NCBI RefSeq assembly: GCF_018777385.1
Contig: NZ_JAFJYB010000009.1
Coordinates: 24,726-88,725 of the forward strand
Direction: 5' to 3'
Origin: Candidatus Symbiopectobacterium endolongispinus
GTDB lineage: Bacteria; Pseudomonadota; Gammaproteobacteria; Enterobacterales; Enterobacteriaceae
DNA: 64,000 nucleotides
Within the stretch, counting starts at the first letter, position 1. Every line of letters begins with the position of its first letter. The translations under genes were made by a program, and so were the position numbers. This document shows positions 22,270-31,479 of the stretch, piece after piece. The notes beneath the pieces are model-generated. The model saw only the letters and a list, made by a program, of their open reading frames with translations. It searched no databases and was not told the origin of the DNA.

Positions 22270-22731
22270 TTACTGATAAGACACAACAAAGTTTGCTGTA
22301 CTGGTAAATTCACCGGTAGTGATATCAACTTCTGTGCCTGACTGCGGCGTAGGAAGCTTCCCTACATAGGTAGAGAAAGAGAACGTATTATCACCGTTTG
22401 ACAGCGGGGAAGCATTGACTGCCGGGGTAGTGCCATCAAACTTGATTTTGCTTCCAGAATATTTAACGGCAATACCTGCGCCAGATGCCGCACCATTCAA
22501 TGCCAGTAATTCACTGTTGGTGCCCGCTGCGGTACCACCATTCTCCAGAACGGCTTTGCTGATTTCACCAAACTCTACGGTCTGCTGTAAGTCATCCTGA
22601 TCGACAGGGCACGGCGTATCAATGACTTTCCCCTTGAATGTCACTGTGCCATTATGTGTGTCGGCAGCATTGGCGCTAAGAATAAAAGTCATGGCGATGG
22701 CTGATGCCAGTGCGGCTTTAGTTAATTTCAT
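22270..22731 (-). CDS. Major fimbrial subunit with internal deletion
   Basis: 153-residue FimA/MrpA-like protein with signal peptide (MKLTKAALASAIAMTFILSA) and mature start GTVTFKGKVIDTPCPVDQDD. It ends TSTANFVVSYQ like typical pilins. Family members have about 175-185 residues and a second cysteine roughly 40 residues after the first. Here AVLENGGTAAG runs directly into TNSELLALNG, and the expected block carrying that cysteine is missing. About 25-30 residues appear deleted in frame, so the conserved disulfide cannot form. The frame is open, but the product is probably defective. First gene of the operon. Confidence 0.8.
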   Translation of the reverse strand: MKLTKAALASAIAMTFILSANAADTHNGTVTFKGKVIDTPCPVDQDDLQQTVEFGEISKAVLENGGTAAGTNSELLALNGAASGAGIAVKYSGSKIKFDGTTPAVNASPLSNGDNTFSFSTYVGKLPTPQSGTEVDITTGEFTSTANFVVSYQ

Positions 22732-22831
22732 AAATTATTTCCATACCTTGTTAATATGTTTTGGTTTAACAAACACAATAATAAATTACGTTGTGAGAAA
22801 AACCGTTTGTGCAGCAAAGCAAAAATGACGG

Positions 22832-23343
22832 TACAAATAATAGGGTGAGTTCTTTGATAAGTACAACATAATAACTATTTTAGTTAAATATAGATAATAT
22901 TCTGATTATATAAATTTATTTAGGTTTTTATTCTAATTTATGGGATTTTGGCGCGATTAGGTGTGATTTTGTGTCGTCAGGCTTCTTGAGAGAAAGGGCG
23001 CTAAACGTTTTTTATGGAGAGAGTTATGTAAAAATAATTAAAGAACCCTTATCTTATTCATTGTGATTAGATAATTTTACATAGCTAGGGTATGATCTCA
23101 GCCAGTAGGATAAATAATCTTTGACAACAATGATGTGGCTCCATATCCTGTAAAAATAGAATTTCCTCTGTTGCTTGTGCCGAATTTAAATCTCCGTTTG
23201 ATGGAAAAATAGAAGTAATAAATTTTATCTTGAAAAACTAGGCAAGATACTTGTCTGCTATTGCATTATATAATACTAAAAAAATGTCGTTATACAGCCT
23301 GATTATCTGCTGATGGCAATGACATTTCATTAAGAGGATTGTC
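22832..23343. other. AT-rich intergenic region upstream of the fimbrial operon
   Basis: About 500 bases without a supportable gene between the divergent fimbrial operon and the ToxR-like regulator. It is strongly AT-rich and probably holds the promoters of both units. I could not identify a specific operator, invertible element or recombinase site. Confidence 0.6.
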
Positions 23344-23929
23344 ATGATCTATTTTATTAATCAATTAATTATATTCGATTCATACGAACGAATATTGTCA
23401 TGACAGGCTCGAGAAGATGAGGCGGTATCGCTGAGTATTCCGGTCTCGCGGTTGTTTGAGACATTGATAGCGAATCCAGGCACGTTGCTCAGTCGTGAGT
23501 TGTTGATGCGTGAGGCGTTAGAGAAACATGCGCTATCGCCTTCCATTAATAATCTGAACAATTATGTCTCTTTGCTGAGAAAAGTGCTTCGTGAGTTCGA
23601 TCTTGATGATGCGATTGTTACGGTACCAAAGTCAGGTATTATTTTTAATATTAGTGATGTCAATGTCATTAAAAGCAATATAAAAGATAACGTATTGCCG
23701 GAAGCGATTGAAACCGATGAGCCAGCTGGTTCACCCGTCGTACCTAAGCTCACTTTTGTCCAGCGTAAAAAAGGCAAGGGCATTTTTTCGGTGGGGATTA
23801 AGTATGCTCACGATTGCTGTGCTATTCCTGGCGTGTTTTAACATGATCGCAGCAAAAGAGACCTATTTCCCTGCCCGAAGTACGTTAAAGCTGGATGGGA
23901 AAGAGTGTGTGACTTATGTTAATTATTAA
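23344..23929 (+). pseudogene. ToxR/CadC/MarT-like membrane regulator, broken
   Basis: N-terminal winged helix typical of the OmpR/ToxR type (LLSRELLMREALEKHALSPS, INNLNNYVSLLRKVL, then VTVPKSGIIFNI), a linker, one transmembrane segment (WGLSMLTIAVLFLACFNMI) and a short periplasmic tail ending YVNY. Two lesions: TGA at 23401-23403 (codon 20), and a shift in the linker near 23770 that moves the membrane segment to another frame. Such one-component regulators often control fimbrial or virulence loci. The FidL-like gene directly downstream (stop and start overlapping) recalls the marT-fidL pair of Salmonella. Position next to the fimbrial operon suggests it regulated it (inference). Confidence 0.85.
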
Positions 23930-24389
23930 AATTAGAAAAAAATAGCGCTCATGTTCGGCATTCTGGCCTTTTTCTCTTTAGCGTATGCAGCCTTCTTTTT
24001 TTGGGGAAACAGAATCCCTAATCCACTGGTATGTCAGGGAAAAGTAAAATCATCGGGCGTTGAAAGGGGTGAGATGGTTCGAAAAGAGTATGATGTGTAT
24101 ATGTATTTGAATGACAAAGAGCGTGCGTTAGTGTTCATCAGTGGTGTTTATGTAGGGAGCGATAATGTGGTTAAAACACTTCATCGAACCCTTAGTTTTG
24201 ACCCGCAGTGGAATGGTAACCATCTAAAAATACGTAATTTCTCTGTAGATAAACACATTAATGACAACGCACCCGATGATACCATTCCTCTGGTAGGGGG
24301 AAAATGATGTTGTTAAATTTGAAATGTTGATGAAAGACGTCTACTTAATCAGTTCGGTGCATTCCAAGTTGGCCTGCCAGCAACGCTAA
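23916..24389 (+). pseudogene. FidL-like membrane protein, frameshifted
   Basis: Small membrane-anchored protein: N-terminal transmembrane segment (MFGILAFFSLAYAAFFFWGN) then a soluble domain with a cysteine (NPLVCQGKVKS) and YDVYMYLNDKERALVFISG. The natural start is likely ATG 23916, overlapping the regulator stop. MLIIKIRKK is then thrown out of frame by loss of one A in a run of seven, although translation could begin at ATG 23951. At the 3' end one extra G in a five-G run (24296-24300) stops the frame early; the conserved tail GENDVVKFEMLMKDVYLI ends at TAA 24387-24389 in another frame. Partner of the ToxR-like regulator. Confidence 0.75.
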
Positions 24390-24605
24390 TCTGTTTTTTC
24401 CGTTAAACGCGGTGGGCGACAATATTGGCGGTGAACACGCGGATAATGCGGAGTATGAATCGGTTGCTGCAACGTATAGAAAAGTAAAAATGATAAACTT
24501 TGTCTGTAACCTTCCGATATTACGTTTGACAGTCTGCTTTCCTCGATGAGGCAAAAAGCTGTTGTTATCGCCGAGAGTAATTACTTCATTTTTCAGGAGA
24601 ATGTT

Positions 24606-24794
24606 ATGGATGTTTCGCATATTGCAGCGCTGGCTACCAGCCTCAATGACATGCAAACACGTAATGAAGCCAGTACCCTCGTGTTCAAGAAAGCGTTGGA
24701 TAACCAAGCTTCTGCGGCGCTCGGTTTGATTGATTCGATTCCGCAGTTGCCTGCTAACCCGGCGATAGGTCGTAACATCAATACGACAGCATGA
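24606..24794 (+). CDS. YjfB-family small protein
   Basis: 62-residue protein starting MDVSHIAALATSLND, with a ribosome site AGGAGA 8 bases upstream. It resembles the YjfB/putative motility protein family (short, Ala-rich, ending with residues like PANPAIGRNINTTA). The family has no defined function; the name comes from association with motility genes in Bacillus. It stands alone with its own terminator. The 210 bases upstream of it (24390-24600) hold nothing I can identify. No lesion. Confidence 0.7.
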   Translation: MDVSHIAALATSLNDMQTRNEASTLVFKKALDNQASAALGLIDSIPQLPANPAIGRNINTTA

Positions 24795-24840
24795 GGCTGT
24801 GATACGGCGAAAGTGATTGAAGTCTCACTTCGGTAACTTT

Positions 24841-24876
24841 AAAAAAGCAGATGTCGATCTCGGCGCCTGCTTTTTT
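24841..24876 (+). terminator. Terminator after the YjfB-family gene
   Basis: Arms AAAAAAGCAG and CTGCTTTTTT flank a 16-base inner segment. A-tract and T-tract make it potentially bidirectional. It lies 46 bp past the stop. Confidence 0.65.
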
Positions 24877-25083
24877 ATTCTCTGCGACTCGCTTGTGGAA
24901 AACCCGGCGTTCCTCTCCCCTAAGTATTTTCCTCATCGGTAAAAGTTCGGCTATCAGAAGTGTGAACCCAATCATATTTTATTACGGACAAAAAATGAGC
25001 CTTGAATGAGTCAGTATTTGACCTTGATGGTGTGTGTGCTAGCGTAGTTTGATGGTTATGCAAAATACACCAGAGACCATATT

Positions 25084-26648
25084 ATGAACTCCAATTTTAA
25101 AAACGAAATACAAACGTTTGGGCGCTCCCTATTGCCTATCGCTGTTTTAGCTCCGGTGGGGATGTTGATGGGGATATGCAGCGCGCTGGGGCAAGCATAT
25201 ATGATCGATAAGCTTCCTTATTTTATGAAATGCTTATTGCAAGATGATTCTATCTTCGGTTGGCCTCATCAGCAGCATCGTGTTCCGGAACACCCCACTG
25301 TTGTTCGCCATGGGGGTTGCTTATGGCATGTCGAAGAAAGAAAAAGGGATTGCGGTATTCTCTTCCGTGATTGCTTATTTGACATTGCTGATCTCAATGC
25401 ACGTGCACCTCAAATTAATGGGGCAATTGGTCACAGAGAATATGGCTTTTGTCGGGCAGGGGATGGTGCTTGGTATACACACTCTGAAAATTGAAGCGTT
25501 AGGCGGCATTATTGCTGGTCTGTTGGCGGCGAAAGTCACAGACCGATTTTATCGCTTGCAACTTCCCTTGGCATTTGCTTTTTTAGCGGCAAGAAGTCGG
25601 TCGCAATCCTCTCGATAGCCTTTACTATCCCGGTGGGGGCTGATTATTCCCTTTATCTGGGATGTCTTCACCTATGGAATGAGAAGCATCTCTACGGTGA
25701 TGATGGCACCTTATATCGGTGCTGGGATCTATATGACATTAAACCGTTTATTGATCCCGTTTGGTCTGCACCATGTGTTGAGTTCGACCGTGCGTTTTAC
25801 CGAAGCAGGGGGCACCTATCTGATTGATGGTCAAACCTATGTTGGTATCTTGTCCGCCATGAACAAAATCTTGTTTGAGTTAGGGCCGAACCACCCGGCA
25901 TGGAATGAATTCATGCCAACCTTGTGCAGCTATATAGCATCGTCGCAGATATTGACCACGTTGTTCCGCGTTCCGGCGATCGGCCTAGCGATGTATCATA
26001 TGGCTTATTTCAAGAACAAGAAATTTGCCAAGGGGATGATCCTGACCGTTGTGCTCACGGCGTTTCTGGGTAATATCACCGAGCCGCTCGAGTTTTCCTT
26101 CCTGTTTATCGCTCCAAAACTTTTTATTATCTATGCCATTATGTGCGGCTTGCTGACCCATACCGCTGCAAATGCTGGAAGTGTCGATTGGGTATATTCG
26201 CGGCACCATCTTTGATTTCGGTATCTTTGGGTTGATGTATGAAAACACCCAGTGGGTAAACCTTATTTTGTTGGGGGCCGTTAACTTCATTGTGTTTTAT
26301 GGCGTCTTCCGCTATGCGATTGGCAAATTTGATATCAAGACGCCAGGCCGTGAGAATGAAACGGCGGACAGTGCGTTGCTGAATAACAAAGAGTACGACA
26401 AGGTTGCAGAATTAGTGATCCAGGGATTGGGCGGTAAGCAAAATATCAAACGCGTTGAAAATTGTGTGTCGCGACTGCGTATCGATCTTGGCGATCAGAA
26501 ATTGATGAACCTGGAATTACTGAAAGAGGCGGGCTCTTTGGGCACCTTTATTCCTTCCAGCAATCACATTCACGTTGTGTTCGGACCGCATGTCGAATTT
26601 GTCCGCAATGCGGTAGACGATCACCTCGCCGGCATCACACAACGTTAA
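25084..26648 (+). pseudogene. PTS EIICB permease of the glucose/maltose superfamily, broken
   Basis: Sugar phosphotransferase permease, about 520 residues, in at least four pieces. The EIIC domain begins FGRSLLPIAVLAPVGMLMG and contains HVLSSTVRFTEAGG and GNITEPLEFSFLF. The EIIB domain near the end has the phosphorylated cysteine in IKRVENCVSRLRIDL and ends at 26648. Frameshifts lie near 25238, in a T-run near 25580, in a G-run near 25634 and near 26180. The architecture is like MalX/PtsG. It is followed closely by the lyase and the NagA-like genes in one transcription unit, so the PTS would have brought in and phosphorylated their substrate. No EIIA is visible nearby; a glucose-type EIIA would be needed. 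Confidence 0.9.
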
Positions 26649-26659
26649 GGAGAAGACGT

Positions 26660-28010
26660 ATGCGCGCTTTATGATTCTAAAAGTAAAACCATTGACCATC
26701 AGGGAATGAAAGACCTGTTAACGCATGAAGCCAGAGTCCAGTCGTGGCTGGATGTAGAGGCGGCTTTGGCGTTGGTCCAGGCGAAAGTGGGGATGATCCC
26801 CGCTGCGGCGGCAGAGAACATTGCCGCTAACTGCCAGTTGGAACGCATCGATCTCGCCGAGATTGATCGCCTGATGCGCCAGATTGGTCATGGGTTTGTA
26901 CCCGTGATCAAGGTACTGGTTAAGGCGTGTGATGCTGAGAGTGGTAAGTACGTGCACTATGGTGTGACAACCAAGAATATTCAGCAGACGGCGCACTTGT
27001 TTATCGTAAAAAAATTCCACCAGAAGCTGATGACGTTTGTGGATTCTACGTTGGTGAATTTGGCTAACCTGGCAAAGGCACATAAAAACACCCTGATGGC
27101 GGGGCGTACCCATGGCAAGCACGCTTTGCCGATCACTTATGGTTATAAGGTGTCGGTATGGATTTACGAACTGCTGGCTGCGGTGGATCGCATGCAAGAG
27201 GCGGAGAAAAGGGTGTTTACCGTGGTGATGGGCGGTGCGGTAGGCGCTTTCCATGCCACTGGCGAACCGGGCAAAACCGGGCAGGACTTGGTCGCCGAAC
27301 AGCTTGGCATGCATTCAATGCTGGTGCCTTCCCGTAATGCCAGGGTGTTCCGCGCTGAGTACATCAGCAACCTGTACCTGTTGGCAACGACGCTGCATAA
27401 AATTGCCGAAGAGGTTTACCAAACCTCGAGTGAAGAATTTGGTGAAGTGTCTGAAGCGTTTACCAAAGGCTCGGTAGGCAGCAGAACCATGCCGCAGAAG
27501 GTGAATCCCAAGTTGGCGAAAGGGATTATTGCCAATGCGCAGAAATTATACTCGGTACTGACGGCAACCCTGTATGTTTGCCCACGTCCTTTCGAAGCAG
27601 ACAGCTCGGCCTATTTTATTTTTGATGCCAGCCTGCAAGAAAGTATTGAGTTAATGGCGGAAATTATCCTGCGTGGGGAAGAACTGACGCGAACGCTGGT
27701 CATTAATAGTGAACGCATGCATGACAACGTCATGCTGACACACGGATTAATCAACAGCGAAAAAATCATGATGAAACTGGTGGATAAACTGGGCAAAGAT
27801 CCGGCGCACGAACTGGTTTATAACATGGCGATGCGCAGCACCCATGAACATCTCGAATACAGTCAGGTGTTAAGCAATGACCCGGTAATAGCGAACCATT
27901 TTACGGCGCAAGAAATTGCAGATTTGCTCGATCCGGCCGCATATACCGGGCTGTGCGCCGTACTGGCCGATGAGCTTGCTGAGCGGGTACTGAAGAGGAA
28001 TCATGAATGA
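26660..28010 (+). CDS. Adenylosuccinate/argininosuccinate-lyase-type enzyme (start damaged)
   Basis: Member of the fumarase/aspartase superfamily, which eliminates fumarate-type products across C-N (or C-O) bonds. Motifs: VHYGVTTKN (about residue 80), GRTHGKHALPITYG (about 135), and signature GSRTMPQKVNP (about 260). Length about 434-449, like short PurB proteins, but the flanking genes argue against purine synthesis. The likely original start ATG 26660 (AAGGAG upstream) gives MRAL. Then two bases seem lost, leaving DSKSKTIDHQGMKDLL in another frame. Translation could start at ATG 26706, which lacks a well-spaced ribosome site and loses about 15 residues. The end overlaps the next gene by 8 bases. 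Substrate unknown; a sugar-phosphate adduct is my inference. Confidence 0.75.
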
Positions 28011-29223
28011 TGTCGGCTCTGGTGTGATTAAATCCAACCGGATTGTTTTTCCCGACGGCATTAAAGCGGGTTACCTCCTGATACAGGAGGGAAAAATTTG
28101 TGGCTTTGAACCTCACTACACCTCTCACTATATCGATTACAGCGAGCAGATCATCATGCCCGGTTTCGTCGATATCCACGTGCACGGCTGGGGGAGGGGG
28201 TCTTTTGCTTACAAGGGAAATCAATCCTCCCTCAAATGGATGAGCCACGATCTGGTTAAAGCGGGCGTGACCGCTTATTTGCCCACGTCCGGTACGATGC
28301 CAAATGATTTCCTTGAAGCCTCATTAGTGGCTGCCGCCGATTTTATCGCTACGGCAACTGCTGCTGACGGGGCTGAAGCCATAGGTATTCATATGGAAGG
28401 GCCTTATATCAGCGAGAAGCATCTGGGAATGCAACGGGCTGATTGTTTGCAGCGCCCCAGCATCGCCAGTTTCGAGCGTTTCAATCAGCTTGCCGGCCAT
28501 CATACTCGCCTGATGACATTAGCGCCCGAACTGGAAGTGGCGCTGGAGGTTATCCGACATTTGCGCACGCAGGGCATTACGGTATCCGCAGGGCACACGG
28601 ATGCCACTTTTGCCGAAATCACGGCGGCAATAGAGGCAGGATTAAACCATTTTACCCATGCTTACAGCGGGATGCGTGGCTTCCACCACCGCGAGTTGGG
28701 TGTGGTTGGTGCACTAATGTATTACCAGGATACCTACGCGGAAGTGGAGAAACAAAGCGGGATCACGATTAAGCCAGAAGCTTTCGATTTACTTTACCGA
28801 TTAAAACGCGATCGGCGCATGGTATTGATGAGCTACTGTATGGGCTACGTGGACTTTCCAGAAGGCTATAAGTTTTATCACTATCTGCGCAAAGAGACAT
28901 TTCATATCAAGCAAGGACAATTGGAAATCGCTGCCGACGGGGGGGATACGCGTAAAGTTTGTCCGTGCGATTATGAAGCGGTAAAACACCTGGAAATGAA
29001 CTTCCTGGACTCTGTGAAAAATATTGTTGGTCGCCTCGATCACGGATTGGTCTCGGTGGCGAAAATTGCTTGTGAAAACCCCGCATTTCTTGCTGGCGCC
29101 GCAGATCGTAAAGGGGCGCTGTCCCCCGGCAAGGATGCCGATATCCTGGTGCTTGATGATGATCTGAACCTGTTGGAGGTCTACTGTCTGGGGCTGCGTC
29201 AGAAACAGCTGTTTGAAGAGTAA
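28003..29223 (+). CDS. NagA-like amidohydrolase with altered active site
   Basis: 406-residue amidohydrolase of the N-acetylglucosamine-6-phosphate deacetylase family. Metal-site landmarks are kept: PGFVDIHVHGWG, HMEGPYIS, SAGHTDATF and HFTHAYSGMRGF. In NagA a conserved VTDA block supplies the catalytic aspartate, and a GLHV block a substrate histidine. At the matching positions this protein has VLMSYCMG and SGITI, so both residues appear replaced. The C-terminus (KGALSPGKDADILVLDDD) is normal. ATG 28003 overlaps the lyase stop, so the two are translationally coupled. No lesion in the frame. It may deacylate or rearrange an unusual phosphosugar, or have lost hydrolase activity. Confidence 0.8.
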   Translation: MNDVGSGVIKSNRIVFPDGIKAGYLLIQEGKICGFEPHYTSHYIDYSEQIIMPGFVDIHVHGWGRGSFAYKGNQSSLKWMSHDLVKAGVTAYLPTSGTMPNDFLEASLVAAADFIATATAADGAEAIGIHMEGPYISEKHLGMQRADCLQRPSIASFERFNQLAGHHTRLMTLAPELEVALEVIRHLRTQGITVSAGHTDATFAEITAAIEAGLNHFTHAYSGMRGFHHRELGVVGALMYYQDTYAEVEKQSGITIKPEAFDLLYRLKRDRRMVLMSYCMGYVDFPEGYKFYHYLRKETFHIKQGQLEIAADGGDTRKVCPCDYEAVKHLEMNFLDSVKNIVGRLDHGLVSVAKIACENPAFLAGAADRKGALSPGKDADILVLDDDLNLLEVYCLGLRQKQLFEE

Positions 29224-29336
29224 TCCTGCTCACCAGAGGGGTATCCTCGCGCCGGTTGAATTCGGGCGACGTTACTTGCCACCTTGGCCCGGACAGTGTG
29301 TGTATGCTCCATTTTTTGCGCGCTGTCCGTGCTATG

Positions 29337-30884
29337 TCAAATAAAGAAGTCAGGGTATTTTTGCTCCAGCAACGCACGGAGTTGCGGGCGATCCAACCAG
29401 TCAATGTCTTGAATAAAAGCCTCAGTAGGAATTTTCTTCTTTGCTAGCGATAGCCCGCATTCGCTCAACAGTGAGATATCATCGCGGCTCAGGTAAAAAT
29501 TCACCTTGATGTAAGGCAGTTGATAATACTTCAGGTAGCTGGATATTTTGTTGGTGAAGGTGATGAGTAAATCGAAGGGCAGTTGTTTGAGCGTGTGTAG
29601 TTCATTGATATTGACGCATCCAATAATGTCTATATGAAAGTGTGATTTCAGCACTTCCTTAAAATAACCGACCTTACTTTCCGATGAGTTAGTAACAATG
29701 ATCACGCGTTTTCTGTCCTCACTGTGGATGCGATTTTGCAATTCGTATTTTTTGAGTATCAGCACCAACGTGGATAAATGCACCGGTGAAAATCGGTTGT
29801 GATAATGATCGGCAATCGAACCCGTTGCTTGTACAACACCTTGATAGAGTGAGGCATAACGGGTCTGAACCTCATGCAATTTTTTTGTCATCAAAAAAAG
29901 ATTAAATTTGTTTTGTATGATGGTTGAGTAGATGAACTGATACACTTCAGCAAAAAAAGGGAAGATATTGTATATGTTTGCCCTCAGCAGTGGCTTCAGA
30001 GATTTACATAATTGCCTGACCTGTGAAATCAACGTGGCATCATAAATAGCAAAAGGCCGCCAAGTGTAGGTCAATGAAGAGATCAGCAGGTCCAGAAATC
30101 GATCCTCGTGTTCACGGTTGAGCAATGTAAAATTGAATGACTGAATAAAACTGAGGTCATCACTGTGGGTAATGACATGCCCACACCGCATACGGTGTAA
30201 GGCAATGCTCATGTACACCAGGAAGTATTTTTTACTGTTATAGCCTAGCGTAACATGCGGGGTCAGTTGCCTTTGGTAGAGATCGGCCGCGGAGGCAATC
30301 TCATCCTTACACTCTGTAAGAAATTGCACAACAATGGATTTATTGATGGGTTTATTGGCCTTGTGCGGTATCAACACGTTGTCATCGCCAATTTCAACAG
30401 TTTTAAGGATTGTCAGGCAGATGGTAATGTGTAGCAGAATTTCATCGCCTTCCAGATGCGAGCCCTGACGGGGAATAGCGGTAATAGAGGGATGATTTGC
30501 CTGTAAAAATGCGCATAATGCCTGATTATCATTTTTTAAGGTGGTTGAACTTATATTGAGTTTTCGGTAATACTCGCTTTTATTCACCACGTCGTGCAGG
30601 CACAGTGCCACACTCAGATTTTTGATACGCTCTTCGGCGGTGGTGATATAACGGTTAAACGGAATACTGGTCAGAAAATCGATATATTGGCGATAAGTGA
30701 TCGCTGTGACTATCAATTTCCCATCTATATGCAGATGATATTCAGGCTCAAGGCACTCGTTGATGCTTTTAAGAGAACGTTTCAACGTTGATGTTGTTTT
30801 GCCAAATTTTGACATAACATCGTCAATAGATACTGGGCTGTGTTCCTGAACATATTTTAGCAACGACAGGTCAAAACTGTTCAC
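29337..30884 (-). CDS. BglG-family-like transcriptional regulator (HTH, PRD, EIIB-like)
   Basis: 515-residue regulator. The N-terminal helix-turn-helix (VSIDDVMSKFGKTTSTLKRSLKSIN, quoted in part) is followed by a long all-helical middle region with PRD character (LCLHDVVNKSEYY, ALHRMRCGH) and a C-terminal domain resembling PTS EIIB (KRVIIVTNSSESKVGYF, about residue 390). The cysteine expected in an EIIB phosphorylation loop is not present. It is convergent with the PTS-lyase-NagA operon and probably its activator, sensing PTS phosphorylation state. No lesion. It remains intact although the permease it would serve is broken. Confidence 0.78.
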   Translation of the reverse strand: MNSFDLSLLKYVQEHSPVSIDDVMSKFGKTTSTLKRSLKSINECLEPEYHLHIDGKLIVTAITYRQYIDFLTSIPFNRYITTAEERIKNLSVALCLHDVVNKSEYYRKLNISSTTLKNDNQALCAFLQANHPSITAIPRQGSHLEGDEILLHITICLTILKTVEIGDDNVLIPHKANKPINKSIVVQFLTECKDEIASAADLYQRQLTPHVTLGYNSKKYFLVYMSIALHRMRCGHVITHSDDLSFIQSFNFTLLNREHEDRFLDLLISSLTYTWRPFAIYDATLISQVRQLCKSLKPLLRANIYNIFPFFAEVYQFIYSTIIQNKFNLFLMTKKLHEVQTRYASLYQGVVQATGSIADHYHNRFSPVHLSTLVLILKKYELQNRIHSEDRKRVIIVTNSSESKVGYFKEVLKSHFHIDIIGCVNINELHTLKQLPFDLLITFTNKISSYLKYYQLPYIKVNFYLSRDDISLLSECGLSLAKKKIPTEAFIQDIDWLDRPQLRALLEQKYPDFFI

Positions 30885-30983
30885 TGGGCGTTCTCAATTT
30901 CAAGTCAGTATCAGGAATTTGAGCGTACAATAAATAGCTAGGCGTGTCTGTGAGCTGTGTGAGTTAATTTCGCGTTGGCGATG

Positions 30984-31020
30984 ATGTGGCAACCATAATG
31001 AATGGTTACCACATTTTTTG
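30984..31020. terminator. Hairpin between the RidA and BglG-like genes
   Basis: ATGTGG-C-AACCAT (30984-30996) pairs with ATGGTT-A-CCACAT (31002-31014); one internal mismatch. TTTTTT follows on the plus strand. It probably acts as a terminator or attenuator, although the neighbouring genes run on the minus strand where no T-tract follows. Confidence 0.45.
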
Positions 31021-31035
31021 GCATGTGCCGTATGC

Positions 31036-31473
31036 CTATGACTGAATGGCAACCACCATGTCAAGTTCAACCGGGGCTCCGCGAGGGAGTTCTGCCACCC
31101 CCACTGAGGTTCGCGTGTGTTGTCCCCTCGCCCCAAGGCGTTCAACCAGGCGATCGGAGACGCCATTCATTATCTGAGACTGCTGGGTAAAGCCGGGGGC
31201 GGAAGCAATATATCCTACAACTTTCAATACCTGCACAATCTTGTCATCGCCACCGAGCGTGTGCGATATCGCCTCCAGACACAGGTCTGCGCAGAAAGCC
31301 GCTGCCTCTTGTGCCATAGAGAGATCCACCTCAGCACCCACTTTCCCCGTGCAGAGCAGTTCATCACCCCGACGAGGCAATTGACCGCTAACGTAAGCAA
31401 TACCGTTGTGAATCATCACCGGTAGGTAGTTTCCACCCGGTTTATTTAAGCTATGTGGCGTTTTTGCTGACAT
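31036..31473 (-). CDS. RidA/YjgF-family protein
   Basis: 145-residue protein of the Rid superfamily. Members hydrolyse reactive enamines/imines (2-aminoacrylate for RidA itself) or have related roles. Family blocks: NGIAYVSGQLPR (about residues 23-34), DDKIVQVLKVVGYI, and the C-terminal HTRTSVGVAELPRGAPVE, which contains the conserved arginine of the active site. It resembles the longer Rid subgroup rather than the 128-residue RidA. It lies upstream of the BglG-like gene on the same strand and next to the PTS-lyase locus, where imine intermediates could arise (inference). No lesion. Confidence 0.88.
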   Translation of the reverse strand: MSAKTPHSLNKPGGNYLPVMIHNGIAYVSGQLPRRGDELLCTGKVGAEVDLSMAQEAAAFCADLCLEAISHTLGGDDKIVQVLKVVGYIASAPGFTQQSQIMNGVSDRLVERLGARGQHTRTSVGVAELPRGAPVELDMVVAIQS

Positions 31474-31479
31474 TATTTT

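Noticed and set aside
26660..28010. purB (adenylosuccinate lyase of purine synthesis)
   Set aside because: Family signature fits, but the PTS/NagA operon context and divergent HYGxT motif do not match housekeeping purB.
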